Positions 9,002 to 15,777 of a stretch of 30,633 nt of DNA are shown piece after piece. The notes under the pieces are model-generated. The model ran no database searches. It was not told the DNA's origin and saw nothing but the letters and a program-made list of their open reading frames with translations. Both the position numbers and the translations under genes were made by a program. Source of the stretch: JBBQVS01 sp038211295 (GTDB lineage: Bacteria; Chloroflexota; Ktedonobacteria; Ktedonobacterales; Ktedonobacteraceae); assembly GCA_038211295.1 (NCBI GenBank), contig JBBQVS010000047.1:1-30633 (forward strand), given 5' to 3'. Numbering within the stretch: position 1 is the first letter of the stretch; the number at the start of each line of letters is the position of its first letter.

Positions 9002-10105
9002 TTAGACCAGAATTTTGCCATTCTGCAAAAAGAGCGTATCATCAACCCATACTTCACCAGAGGCGCGAAGGTCGCAAATCATGTCCCAGTGGAGCGCGGA
9101 ATGGTTAAGCCCTCCTGTCTCAGGATAGCTGCTTCCAAGCGCGAGGTGAATTGTGCCACCAATTTTTTCATCGAAGAGAATATTTTTGATACCGCGGTTG
9201 ATACGCATATTGTTGCCGAAGGCGAACTCACCGAGATAGCGTGCGCCACTATCGAGGTCGAGCATGTGTTGGAGCACCTCTTGTCCGTATCGCGCTGTAG
9301 CTTCCGTTACTTTACCATCGCGAAAGACCAGACGAATGCCCTCTACTGCGTTGCCCTCATAGGTTGTAGGTATATCGTAACTGATAACGCCGTTCGCGCT
9401 GTTCTCAATTGGCCCCGTAAAAAACTCTCCACTGGGAAAGTTACGTTTGCCATCGCTATTGATAAAAACGCGGCCCGCGATTGAGAGGGTCAAGTCCGTA
9501 CCCTCGCCCAGAATGCGTACCGTTTTGCGCCCCTTGAGCCAGTCTACGAGGCGTTGTTGTTGCTCTGAAAGTTCTTTCCACTTTGCGGCAGGGTCGGAGT
9601 CGTTCAGGAAGCACGCGTTGAACACGAATTCCTCGAACTCGTGGAGCGACATGTGCGCGTCCTGAGCATAGCCCTGTGTTGGATAGAGCGTAAGGCTCCA
9701 TCTGTACTCGCCCGCCTGTTCACGTTTACGTGCGCGTTCTCTCGTCGCGGTAGATGCTTTGCGGCGCAGTGCTGAACGTGCTGGGTCGATGCCACTTAAC
9801 GCCGTAGTGTTGGTGCTTGAAAGAATGGTGAGTTGAGCGTTGACCTGTTGCGCCAGCGCACTCGCGGTTGGCGAGGGGAGCGTTAGTTGAGTGTCGTTCC
9901 CTTCGCGGAGCAAAATTTCGTCCAGGCCCTCAAGTGAAATCTGAGGAAGCGGGTGTGCGCCCACACGCAGAACTTCGCGGTACACGGCCTCTACCAGAGG
10001 GGCGGCAACCGGAGTGGCGTTGATTGCGACAACATCATCGGCTTTGATGGATAAAGAATAATGCACAAGCGTGTGCGCCCAACGTTCTATCCGAATGTCT
10101 TGCAT
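9002..10105 (-). CDS. M29-family (thermophilic) aminopeptidase
   Basis: This is a cytoplasmic metallo-aminopeptidase of the AmpS/PepS/aminopeptidase T family, which removes N-terminal residues from peptides with two divalent metal ions. The C-terminal half carries the metal-ligand segments PSGEFFTGP, LGEFAFGNN, LNHSALHWDM and the final DLRASGEVWVDD. The 367-residue length is slightly short of the usual 370-410. The start at 10105 has an AGAGG site 9 bp upstream. It is separated from the lipoprotein gene by the large perfect hairpin at 10153-10230, so it probably has its own promoter, although I could not identify a convincing one. Confidence 0.9.
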   Translation of the reverse strand: MQDIRIERWAHTLVHYSLSIKADDVVAINATPVAAPLVEAVYREVLRVGAHPLPQISLEGLDEILLREGNDTQLTLPSPTASALAQQVNAQLTILSSTNTTALSGIDPARSALRRKASTATRERARKREQAGEYRWSLTLYPTQGYAQDAHMSLHEFEEFVFNACFLNDSDPAAKWKELSEQQQRLVDWLKGRKTVRILGEGTDLTLSIAGRVFINSDGKRNFPSGEFFTGPIENSANGVISYDIPTTYEGNAVEGIRLVFRDGKVTEATARYGQEVLQHMLDLDSGARYLGEFAFGNNMRINRGIKNILFDEKIGGTIHLALGSSYPETGGLNHSALHWDMICDLRASGEVWVDDTLFLQNGKILV

Positions 10106-10152
10106 TGGAACAAACCTCTTTTTCCTGCTATCGTATCATACAAATCGTGAGG

Positions 10153-10230
10153 TAAGAGAGGGGAATAGAACGCTTTGCCTGTGTCTGGAATGTTCTAGAC
10201 ACAGGCAAAGCGTTCTATTCCCCTCTCTTA
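10153..10230 (-). terminator. 34-bp perfect inverted repeat (hairpin) after the lipoprotein gene
   Basis: Positions 10153-10186 and 10197-10230 are exact reverse complements over 34 bp with a 10-nt loop (GGAATGTTCT). It begins 5 bp after the lipoprotein stop on the minus strand. No U-tract follows, so classical intrinsic termination is not assured. The length and perfection are unusual for a simple terminator. It may act as a transcript end or 3' stabiliser, or be a small mobile palindromic element. Confidence 0.7.
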
Positions 10231-10235
10231 TTCCC

Positions 10236-10889
10236 CTAGTGTTTTGGTGTCTTTACGGGTTTGGGGCCAGTTCCGGGTGTCCCGCCTGTTATTGGGGGGC
10301 TTGTTGTAGCCTTCCCAACAACAAGCGTAAAGAAGGCGGCTCGCGATTGATCTACTGTGCAGGGAGGAACGCCATCTTTAGTAAATTGAATTGTGACAAA
10401 TGTAATTTTATTGAGCGCATCTAGTCTTCCACTGGTGGGAACAGCAAATGCGGCCAAGCCATCAACACCGGTGACGGCAGCAATCTGAGCCTCTGTGCCG
10501 TTGGGCCAGATAACCGTCGCTATTGCCGATGCACCCTCTACACCTTGTGGGTTGCCGGGGTCATTTGGGTTATTCGGGTCTGCTTTGACATTGTGAACGA
10601 ACTTCCCATACACGCCAACTGCTGACGTGCCCATAGGGGGAGATGATTGTGTGGCCCATGCGCCGCACCAGTACGGGGGAAGCGTTGGTGTTGGTGAGGC
10701 ATTGCTGGCATTCATATCAATCGTCACGGTGACAGCAGGGCTACCAAGATTGGTTGTGTTTGCTGTCGCGTTCGTTCCACATGCAACCATGAGAAAGCTC
10801 AGCGCGACTATGCTCAAAATAGCTCCCATTTTCAGCGAAAATAGGAGGGAAACCATTTTTTTGTAGTGTTCTAGAAATTGCATCCACAT
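10236..10889 (-). CDS. Secreted lipoprotein of unknown function with Ig-like fold signature
   Basis: An N-terminal hydrophobic signal ends in a lipobox-like LMVAC (Cys at about residue 37), so the protein is probably lipid-anchored outside the membrane. A Thr/Pro-rich spacer follows, then a domain with ASAIATVIWPNGT and a Gly/Ala-rich stretch reminiscent of carboxypeptidase-regulatory-like or transthyretin-like beta sandwiches. It ends in a Pro/Lys/Thr-rich tail. The start is ambiguous: ATG 10889 has AGGG 11 bp upstream, while the signal peptide would be more typical from ATG 10856. I do not recognise a specific family. Confidence 0.7.
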   Translation of the reverse strand: MWMQFLEHYKKMVSLLFSLKMGAILSIVALSFLMVACGTNATANTTNLGSPAVTVTIDMNASNASPTPTLPPYWCGAWATQSSPPMGTSAVGVYGKFVHNVKADPNNPNDPGNPQGVEGASAIATVIWPNGTEAQIAAVTGVDGLAAFAVPTSGRLDALNKITFVTIQFTKDGVPPCTVDQSRAAFFTLVVGKATTSPPITGGTPGTGPKPVKTPKH

Positions 10890-11126
10890 AGGCGAGAATT
10901 CCCTTTAGTTACTTCTAATATACGAGAAAGTATAACATATCAAGTGGTAATGCTTACGCAAACGTCTCTTTTTTGCTACAAAAGTACCAGAATGCCTTAC
11001 CGAAAATAAACGTGTGGAAGAAGGTATTTCTTGGAAGGGAGGAAGAAGAGGAAGCCTATAAACAAGAGGGCAGGACACAAGTTTTGTAGTTGCGCCCCAC
11101 CATACTATTTTTTTTACGACAGAATA

Positions 11127-11507
11127 CTAAGTCACAATAACTTTAATCTGCATATCTGCGTGGATGTTACAGTACAGGTTAAACGTACCTGCTTGTGTGA
11201 AAGGCCCGACGGCGGCAGAGCCACTGGCGATGCTGACATTCACTTTTGGCGCACCGGGTTCTGTTGCGGGAGCTTGCTGATTATTTTTCCACGCACCATT
11301 TAGGATAACATGGAGAACAGGCGAAGTATCCACGAGAATAAGCTTTTGCCCTTTTTTGATGTCGATGTGATCCTCTTTGAATGCTGCCGAAGTCATGTGC
11401 GCCTGTGGGCCAGTGTTGAGCGTTGACGCATCGACGATAGTACATGCCGCGAAGAGTCCCGTCATAAGCGCGAACGCAAATATACCTGCAAGTATTTTCT
11501 TATACAT
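11127..11507 (-). CDS. Cupredoxin-like lipoprotein (plastocyanin fold)
   Basis: A short secreted protein with a signal peptide ending in LFAAC, suggesting lipid attachment. The mature domain carries a type I copper pattern: a His in PVLHVILNG, then CNIHADM, which supplies Cys, His and Met near the C-terminus. This would be an extracytoplasmic electron carrier or copper-binding protein. I chose ATG 11507 because GGAAGGA lies about 7 bp upstream; the in-frame ATG 11522 overlaps that site. The 126-residue size is normal for the family. The lipoprotein gene downstream on the same strand is 237 bp away, and that gap (10890-11126) shows no further gene. Confidence 0.8.
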   Translation of the reverse strand: MYKKILAGIFAFALMTGLFAACTIVDASTLNTGPQAHMTSAAFKEDHIDIKKGQKLILVDTSPVLHVILNGAWKNNQQAPATEPGAPKVNVSIASGSAAVGPFTQAGTFNLYCNIHADMQIKVIVT

Positions 11508-11625
11508 AAATGTTCCTTCCATATTTGGGGTGCTGAGTTCTATTTTTCCTGCTTGAGTATGCCTCGTGATAGGGTAACTCTATACTGTGTTCTCTATAAC
11601 TATAACAAAATAGTTTCAAGATAGC

Positions 11626-11658
11626 AAAAAGACAAGGAAGATAGTCTCCTGTCTTTTT
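11626..11658. terminator. Bidirectional terminator-like hairpin
   Basis: AAAAAGACA (11626-11634) pairs with TGTCTTTTT (11650-11658), and GGA/TCC extends the stem past one bulged A. The A5/T5 flanks give a U-run in both directions. It lies in the 330-bp gap 11508-11853, which contains no convincing gene. If the weak promoter at 11785-11813 is used, this hairpin would lie between it and the cupredoxin gene. Confidence 0.5.
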
Positions 11659-11784
11659 GAGTGTCCGTAGTAGCTCATACACGATACGGTTGAGGTAGTT
11701 TTTGGGCGTTTCTCTGTATGTTCGTTGGTTCTATCCCTCGCTTCATTTCCCTGTACATCCCTCATTATATTCTGTAGTTGCTGC

Positions 11785-11813
11785 ATTGTAGCGATAAGTA
11801 TAACACACATCAA
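11785..11813 (-). promoter_or_regulatory. Possible sigma-70 promoter reading toward the cupredoxin gene
   Basis: On the minus strand TTGATG (11813-11808) is followed after 17 bp by TACAAT (11790-11785). Spacing is ideal and the -10 matches 5 of 6 consensus bases. It is about 280 bp from the cupredoxin start and the terminator-like hairpin intervenes, so its use is uncertain. Confidence 0.35.
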
Positions 11814-11853
11814 CGGGTTCCGAAAAGGGAGACGAAAAGCTTGTTTATAGAGG

Positions 11854-12128
11854 TTGTTACCAGATATTCGTTTTCATGACCTTAGACACAGTGCAGCGTC
11901 ACTATTGCTTACTGCTGATGTTCATCCAAAGATAGTGCAGGAGATATTAGGTCATACGCAAATTAGTATGACAATGGATATCTACTCACATGTGCTTCCC
12001 GGTATGCAAGAAGACGCGATGAACAGACTGCATGACGTTCTCTCAGACAGGAAGAGGATGAAGGAAATAGGAAAACTAAAAAGCTGTAGATTTCCAATTG
12101 CTGTAAAGCGAGTGTTTTACCAAATAGT
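11854..12128 (+). pseudogene. Truncated tyrosine recombinase (phage-type integrase) C-terminal fragment
   Basis: Only the C-terminal catalytic portion remains. IRFHDLRHSAASLLL gives the HxxR box (H8, R11 from the TTG at 11854), ILGHTQISMT gives the second His region, and DIYSHV supplies the nucleophilic Tyr (Y44). A TAG at 11848 blocks the frame immediately upstream, and the first catalytic Arg and N-terminal DNA-binding domains are absent, so the fragment cannot be active. It ends just before a terminator and a tRNA-Glu gene, a classic integration target. The frame stays open through the antisense of the tRNA to 12378, but that tail is not real protein. This is a decayed remnant of an integrated element. 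Confidence 0.8.
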
Positions 12129-12174
12129 AAGAGACCTCAAACGGCCTGTAGAGCTGCTTGAGGTCTCTTTTTTT
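12129..12174 (+). terminator. Intrinsic terminator after the integrase remnant
   Basis: A 12-bp stem, AAGAGACCTCAA (12129-12140) with TTGAGGTCTCTT (12158-12169), runs into seven T's (12168-12174). Orientation fits plus-strand transcription through the recombinase fragment. Confidence 0.8.
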
Positions 12175-12184
12175 AAGTGTTGGG

Positions 12185-12258
12185 TAGCGCATACGGGATT
12201 CGAACCCGTGGTCTCCGCCTTGAGAGGGCGGCGTCCTAGGCCGCTAGACGAATGCGCC
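12185..12258 (-). tRNA. tRNA-Glu (anticodon CUC)
   Basis: The minus strand folds as a full cloverleaf. The acceptor GGCGCAU pairs with AUGCGCU (with a G-U first pair). The D-arm is GUCUAGCGGCCUAGGAC, the anticodon arm CCGCC-CUCUCAA-GGCGG gives anticodon CUC (12224-12222), and the T-arm is ACGGG-UUCGAAU-CCCGU. The discriminator reads A. The sequence after it is CCC, so CCA is not encoded. It lies on the opposite strand to the integrase remnant. Confidence 0.93.
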
Positions 12259-12300
12259 TTATGGTCGCGACTCTTTCTGGAAAGCCTCTTCACGCAAATA

Positions 12301-12329
12301 ATAATACTCCTTTCTGTATTAATTGTCAA
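12301..12329 (-). promoter_or_regulatory. Sigma-70 promoter for tRNA-Glu
   Basis: On the minus strand a consensus -35 TTGACA (12329-12324) and a -10 TATTAT (12306-12301) are separated by exactly 17 bp. Transcription would start near 12294, about 36 nt before the tRNA 5' end. Confidence 0.8.
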
Positions 12330-12370
12330 GCACCAGTTTGCTAACATGCAAAGCTTTACAAATGTCGAAA

Positions 12371-12408
12371 ACGCCTGACTGAGACAACATGTTATCTCAG
12401 TCAGGCGT
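12371..12408 (-). terminator. Terminator hairpin downstream of the GH65 gene
   Basis: ACGCCTGACTGAGA (12371-12384) and TCTCAGTCAGGCGT (12395-12408) form a perfect 14-bp stem with a 10-nt loop, 20 bp after the GH65 stop. On the minus strand TTTTCG follows the stem, a short U-run. Confidence 0.75.
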
Positions 12409-12428
12409 ATTTGGCCCTGTTATGACAC

Positions 12429-14609
12429 TTATTTCCGCAAGTCTACTCGTTCGAGCTTCCCGCGCAGAGTGAAGTTGAAGGCTAACCGTGTCCAGGTATC
12501 CGGCAGGTGTGGAGTGGTTGTGTAGCCCTCCTGTGTGACGCTCAGGCCGGCGAACCCAAAGACTGCTGCCTGCCAGACCGCGCCCGCGCACGCTGTGTGA
12601 ATACCCTCTGGCGTGTTGCCACGCAGGTTTTCAAGATCAACCAGGTTGCCCAGACGAAAGAGTTCTGACGCGGCGTTCTCTTTGCCCAGTTCGCACGCCA
12701 GAATGACGTGGAACGCAGGGGTGAGCGACGAGCCATAATCATGGTCGGTAATCGGATAATAGTAATCCCAGTTGGCTTGCTTGGTCTCTTTGTCAAACTC
12801 TTGAGAAAGCACGGTCAGCAGCATGAGTACGTCCGCCTGCTTGACGATGCGGTATTTCTGAAGCGGGTAGAGGCCAATAATGCCTTGATAAGAGTCTGTA
12901 CGACCCTTATATTTTTCCTGATCGAGCGGCTCAAGATCGAAGAAGCCGTCAAATTGCTCGAACACTTTTGTGTGCTTGTTTTGCGGAATACGAATATGTT
13001 CGATCACATCTTGCCAGTGGCTTAGATGCTTGTCGGTGACATTAAGCTGCTGTACCAATGCCTCCGCTTTTTCGGGAGCCGTCGAGCGCAACCATTGTAG
13101 GATGTTAGTGGCGGTCTGAAGATTCCAACGTGCCATGTAGTTTGTGAAGGCATTGTTGTTGACGTGTTCGTGCCATTCGTCAGGGCCGATAACGTTCTTG
13201 ATTTCGTAGTCGTTGCTTGCCGCGTTCTTCTCAACGCGACTTCCCCAGAAGAGTGCCGTACTGAGAACCACTTCCGCGCCATAGTCGCGCATAAAATCGT
13301 TGTCACCGGACACGCTCCAGTATTGCCAGGCCCCATGTGCCACGCTCGCGCTGATGTGTAGTTCAAGGGGGCCATTGAGGACAGGGATAACCTCGCCATT
13401 CTCCGGATGCACGATTGAAGGCGGTGTTGTCTCGTCGCCGCTCAGTGTGCTCTCCCAGGCGTATTGCGCCCCCTCGAAGCCGTTTTTGGCGGCCTTTCTG
13501 CGTGCTCCTGCCAGGGTGCGATAGCGGTACATGACAAGGTTGCGGGCGAGATTAGGCATTGCGTAGACGAAGAAGGGCAACATAAAAATTTCGGTATCAT
13601 GGAAAATGTGACCGCGATACCCGAAGCCAGTCATGCCCTTTGCGGCGATACTGTAGCGGTCATCGTGCGAGGACGCGTTGATGCGAAGCTGATACAGGTT
13701 GTACCGTATCCCAACCTGCGCTTTTTCATCTCCCTCAATGATAACATCGGCCTCGTTCCAGAACTGTTGCCATGCGGCTTGATGCGCCCTAAAGAGCATG
13801 TCGTAGTGACTGTCCGAACCTACCAGCATCTTTTGATGATGCTCAAGTGCGGGTTGTAGTGGCTCAGCTGCCGAGTCGCGCGAGGTGTACATTGTGACAA
13901 TTTTCTCTGCAGTAACGGTTGCACCCTGTGCGAGGATGCCATACAGCCGTATATCGGGCGCGATATCGGAGTTATATACCTCTGCACTGAAGCTCGTAGT
14001 ATCAGTGGTGAAGCTGACTGTCTGGGCAAGATGCACATTTGTCGCGAGCGTTTCGCTTTTCAGCCATACCAAGTTGTCTTGATGGCCTTGATCGTATGTC
14101 TCCCAGTGCATCAAGCCGTAGTTTCCCACTGCACTGTTCAACCCGCCTAGCAGTTCTATTTCAAGAGGGTGCTCCGCTTTTTCGGCGGTAACGCTATAGC
14201 GGATCGCGCCAACGTGTTCGTCTGCAAGGCTCGCGATACGCTCACTCTCAATGAGCAACTGTGTTCCTGATTTACCTGTCCAGCGCACTGTGCGTTTCAG
14301 CACTGCATTCTGCATATCCAGGGTGCGCTGATAGCTCAGAATGTGGCCCTTGTCGAGTCGGACACGTTCGCCGTTCACAAACAGGCGCACTACCGTCCAA
14401 TCGGGCGCGTTTGCTAATTCCTCTACCGATATCGGAACTTTGTCAAATACTCCGTAGAGCAGGGTCGCCGGATTCGCTTTTGGGTAGCCCTCTTCAAAGG
14501 TGCCGCGCGTGCAGAAATAGCCATTTCCCACGCTATACACGGTCTCCTGACTATGTACTATTTTAGGAGTAGGGTTAAAGGTGTCTTCGCTTATGTGCCA
14601 AGAATTCAC
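12429..14609 (-). CDS. Glycoside hydrolase family 65 disaccharide phosphorylase (kojibiose/trehalose/maltose phosphorylase type)
   Basis: GH65 enzymes split an alpha-glucosyl disaccharide with phosphate, releasing beta-glucose-1-phosphate. The N-terminal beta-sandwich starts with VYSVGNGYFCTRGTFEEGYP. The (alpha/alpha)6 barrel carries the general acid in VIGPDEWHEHVNNNAF (E478) and the phosphate-site segments KQADVLML and YGSSLTPAFH. The motif usually read as GHIFWDTE is GHIFHDTE here, with His for Trp. Substrate cannot be named from sequence. I chose GTG 14609 because AGGAAGGA lies 7 bp upstream; ATG 14636 overlaps that site. The upstream gene is beta-phosphoglucomutase, which uses the product, so the two form a catabolic operon. 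Confidence 0.92.
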   Translation of the reverse strand: MNSWHISEDTFNPTPKIVHSQETVYSVGNGYFCTRGTFEEGYPKANPATLLYGVFDKVPISVEELANAPDWTVVRLFVNGERVRLDKGHILSYQRTLDMQNAVLKRTVRWTGKSGTQLLIESERIASLADEHVGAIRYSVTAEKAEHPLEIELLGGLNSAVGNYGLMHWETYDQGHQDNLVWLKSETLATNVHLAQTVSFTTDTTSFSAEVYNSDIAPDIRLYGILAQGATVTAEKIVTMYTSRDSAAEPLQPALEHHQKMLVGSDSHYDMLFRAHQAAWQQFWNEADVIIEGDEKAQVGIRYNLYQLRINASSHDDRYSIAAKGMTGFGYRGHIFHDTEIFMLPFFVYAMPNLARNLVMYRYRTLAGARRKAAKNGFEGAQYAWESTLSGDETTPPSIVHPENGEVIPVLNGPLELHISASVAHGAWQYWSVSGDNDFMRDYGAEVVLSTALFWGSRVEKNAASNDYEIKNVIGPDEWHEHVNNNAFTNYMARWNLQTATNILQWLRSTAPEKAEALVQQLNVTDKHLSHWQDVIEHIRIPQNKHTKVFEQFDGFFDLEPLDQEKYKGRTDSYQGIIGLYPLQKYRIVKQADVLMLLTVLSQEFDKETKQANWDYYYPITDHDYGSSLTPAFHVILACELGKENAASELFRLGNLVDLENLRGNTPEGIHTACAGAVWQAAVFGFAGLSVTQEGYTTTPHLPDTWTRLAFNFTLRGKLERVDLRK

Positions 14610-14677
14610 AGAAGCATCCTTCCTCAGAACACACATACAATACTGTTATACAAGCGATTGCAGCGCATTTCACTGTA

Positions 14678-15322
14678 CTAATTTATCAAATCCTGTAATT
14701 TTTTGTTTTCCATATTGGGAATAACTTTATCGGCCTTATGGAAACGCTCTTTCGGGCCAATACCTAGTGCTTCCATACCGGCGGCTTTGATTGCCTCGAT
14801 ACCTGCGTCCGCGTCTTCAACGCCAAGACACTCAGTAACGGGTGTGTTGACAAGGCCAGCCGCGAACACGAAAACGTCGGGTGCGGGCTTGCCATTCGTG
14901 ATGCTGTTGCCGTCAGCGATTCCGTCAAAGTACGAGGTGATGTCTAGCTTTTGTAGCACGGTGGCGGTGTTTTTGCTTGCGGAAGCAATTGCTGTTTTAA
15001 TGCCAGCTTCGCGCAGCTCTTTGAGCAACTCGACGCCACCCGCGACGACTTCTTTGGGTGACATATTCTTAATTAAGTCAGAGTAGTAGTGGTTTTTGCG
15101 CACCATCATCTCCTGTATCTGCTCTTCCGAGACCTTGCGGTCTCTAAGCAGGTACATCAATGAATCTCGTCTACCAACACCGCGCAAATGAGCGTCGTTC
15201 TCCTCATGCGTGAATGCAATACCCTCGTCATCAGCCAGGTGCTTCCATGCTTGATAGTGATACTCGGAGGTATCGGTGAGTACACCATCCAAGTCAAAGA
15301 TGATCGCCTTTGGTCTTTTCAT
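14678..15322 (-). CDS. pgmB: Beta-phosphoglucomutase (HAD superfamily)
   Basis: It converts beta-glucose-1-phosphate to glucose-6-phosphate. HAD motifs are IIFDLDGVLTDT (nucleophile D10, acid/base D12), ASASKN (motif II), GKPAPDVF (Lys motif III) and GVEDADAGIEA (motif IV). The cap contains the beta-PGM signature RGVGRRDSL. The start is ATG 15322, which has GGAGGG 8 bp upstream; the open frame extends further to 15391 without support. The 214-residue length is typical. It is transcribed with the GH65 gene, 68 bp downstream of its stop. Confidence 0.93.
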   Translation of the reverse strand: MKRPKAIIFDLDGVLTDTSEYHYQAWKHLADDEGIAFTHEENDAHLRGVGRRDSLMYLLRDRKVSEEQIQEMMVRKNHYYSDLIKNMSPKEVVAGGVELLKELREAGIKTAIASASKNTATVLQKLDITSYFDGIADGNSITNGKPAPDVFVFAAGLVNTPVTECLGVEDADAGIEAIKAAGMEALGIGPKERFHKADKVIPNMENKKLQDLIN

Positions 15323-15423
15323 TAAAATAACCCTCCATGCCTGAGTCGCAAACTGTTCTATCAGTGTAGGAGGAAGCAAACGGTACTTCACTCCTACTTG
15401 AGTAACGTATCAGCTCCAAAAGT

Positions 15424-15512
15424 TGTGACATGAACCGAGACCATAACGGAGGTCAGGCGTGCTGCGAAAATCCTCAAAGGAACCCTGCTTACCTGCCTTC
15501 TACTGTAGGTAA
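15424..15512 (+). pseudogene. Possible decayed TnpB (IS200/IS605) C-terminal fragment
   Basis: Frame 1 from 15424 reads CDMNRDHN, close to the CG-xxx-DRDxNA end of the TnpB zinc-ribbon/RuvC region. After a one-base-type frame change at about 15459 it continues as VLRKSSKEPC up to a TAA at 15510-15512, matching the usual N-x-L-R continuation. Nothing upstream encodes the rest of TnpB, because pgmB begins at 15322. It is a weak match that needs a translated search. The 455-bp gap 15323-15777 holds no intact gene. Confidence 0.3.
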
Positions 15513-15676
15513 GTGGAGTGGTCGCGGGACGTGCCATGACAGTGTTGCGAGTTTTCCTGGCTCGTGAACGGGGAGCTACGGCTTCATTGTAGCACGTCAC
15601 ACGGCCCTTGTTTGTAAGATACAGGTGATGAGTGTGTATAGCGTGTGCATATGGTGGTGCATGGGCAATGAGGGCA

Positions 15677-15751
15677 TGGCGGGGACAAGCTCCGCCACCA
15701 CTATACGACGGCATTCGCCACTTAGGCGGCTTTAGTAAGGGAGCTTGCCCC
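15677..15751. repeat. Imperfect inverted repeat in a gene-free gap
   Basis: GGGGACAAGCTCC (15681-15693) matches the reverse complement of GGAGCTTGCCCC (15740-15751) with one bulged base. The left arm also contains its own small dyad TGGCGG...CCGCCA (15677-15697), and the middle holds GCCACTTAGGCGGC. It looks like a REP- or MITE-type palindromic unit. Whether it recurs in the genome cannot be seen here. Confidence 0.4.
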
Positions 15752-15777
15752 GGTTGTGCTTACGTAATTGTTTGCAA

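Noticed and set aside
8977..9005. Hairpin after the M29 aminopeptidase gene
   Set aside because: AAGG-A-GACG/CGTC-CTT pairs with a bulge but has no U-run and overlaps the stop codon. Not convincing as a terminator.
11616..11813. Small minus-strand open frames (11500-11682 and 11616-11813)
   Set aside because: No ribosome site, no similarity I recognise, and they overlap the terminator-like hairpin.
12129..12378. Continuation of the integrase frame to 12378
   Set aside because: It runs through a terminator and the antisense of tRNA-Glu. The peptide read there (GFEPVVSALRGRRPRPLDE) is the typical false translation of an antisense tRNA.
15394..15714. 106-residue minus-strand open frame
   Set aside because: Covers the inverted repeat and possible TnpB scrap, has no recognisable domain and odd composition. 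Better explained as non-coding.
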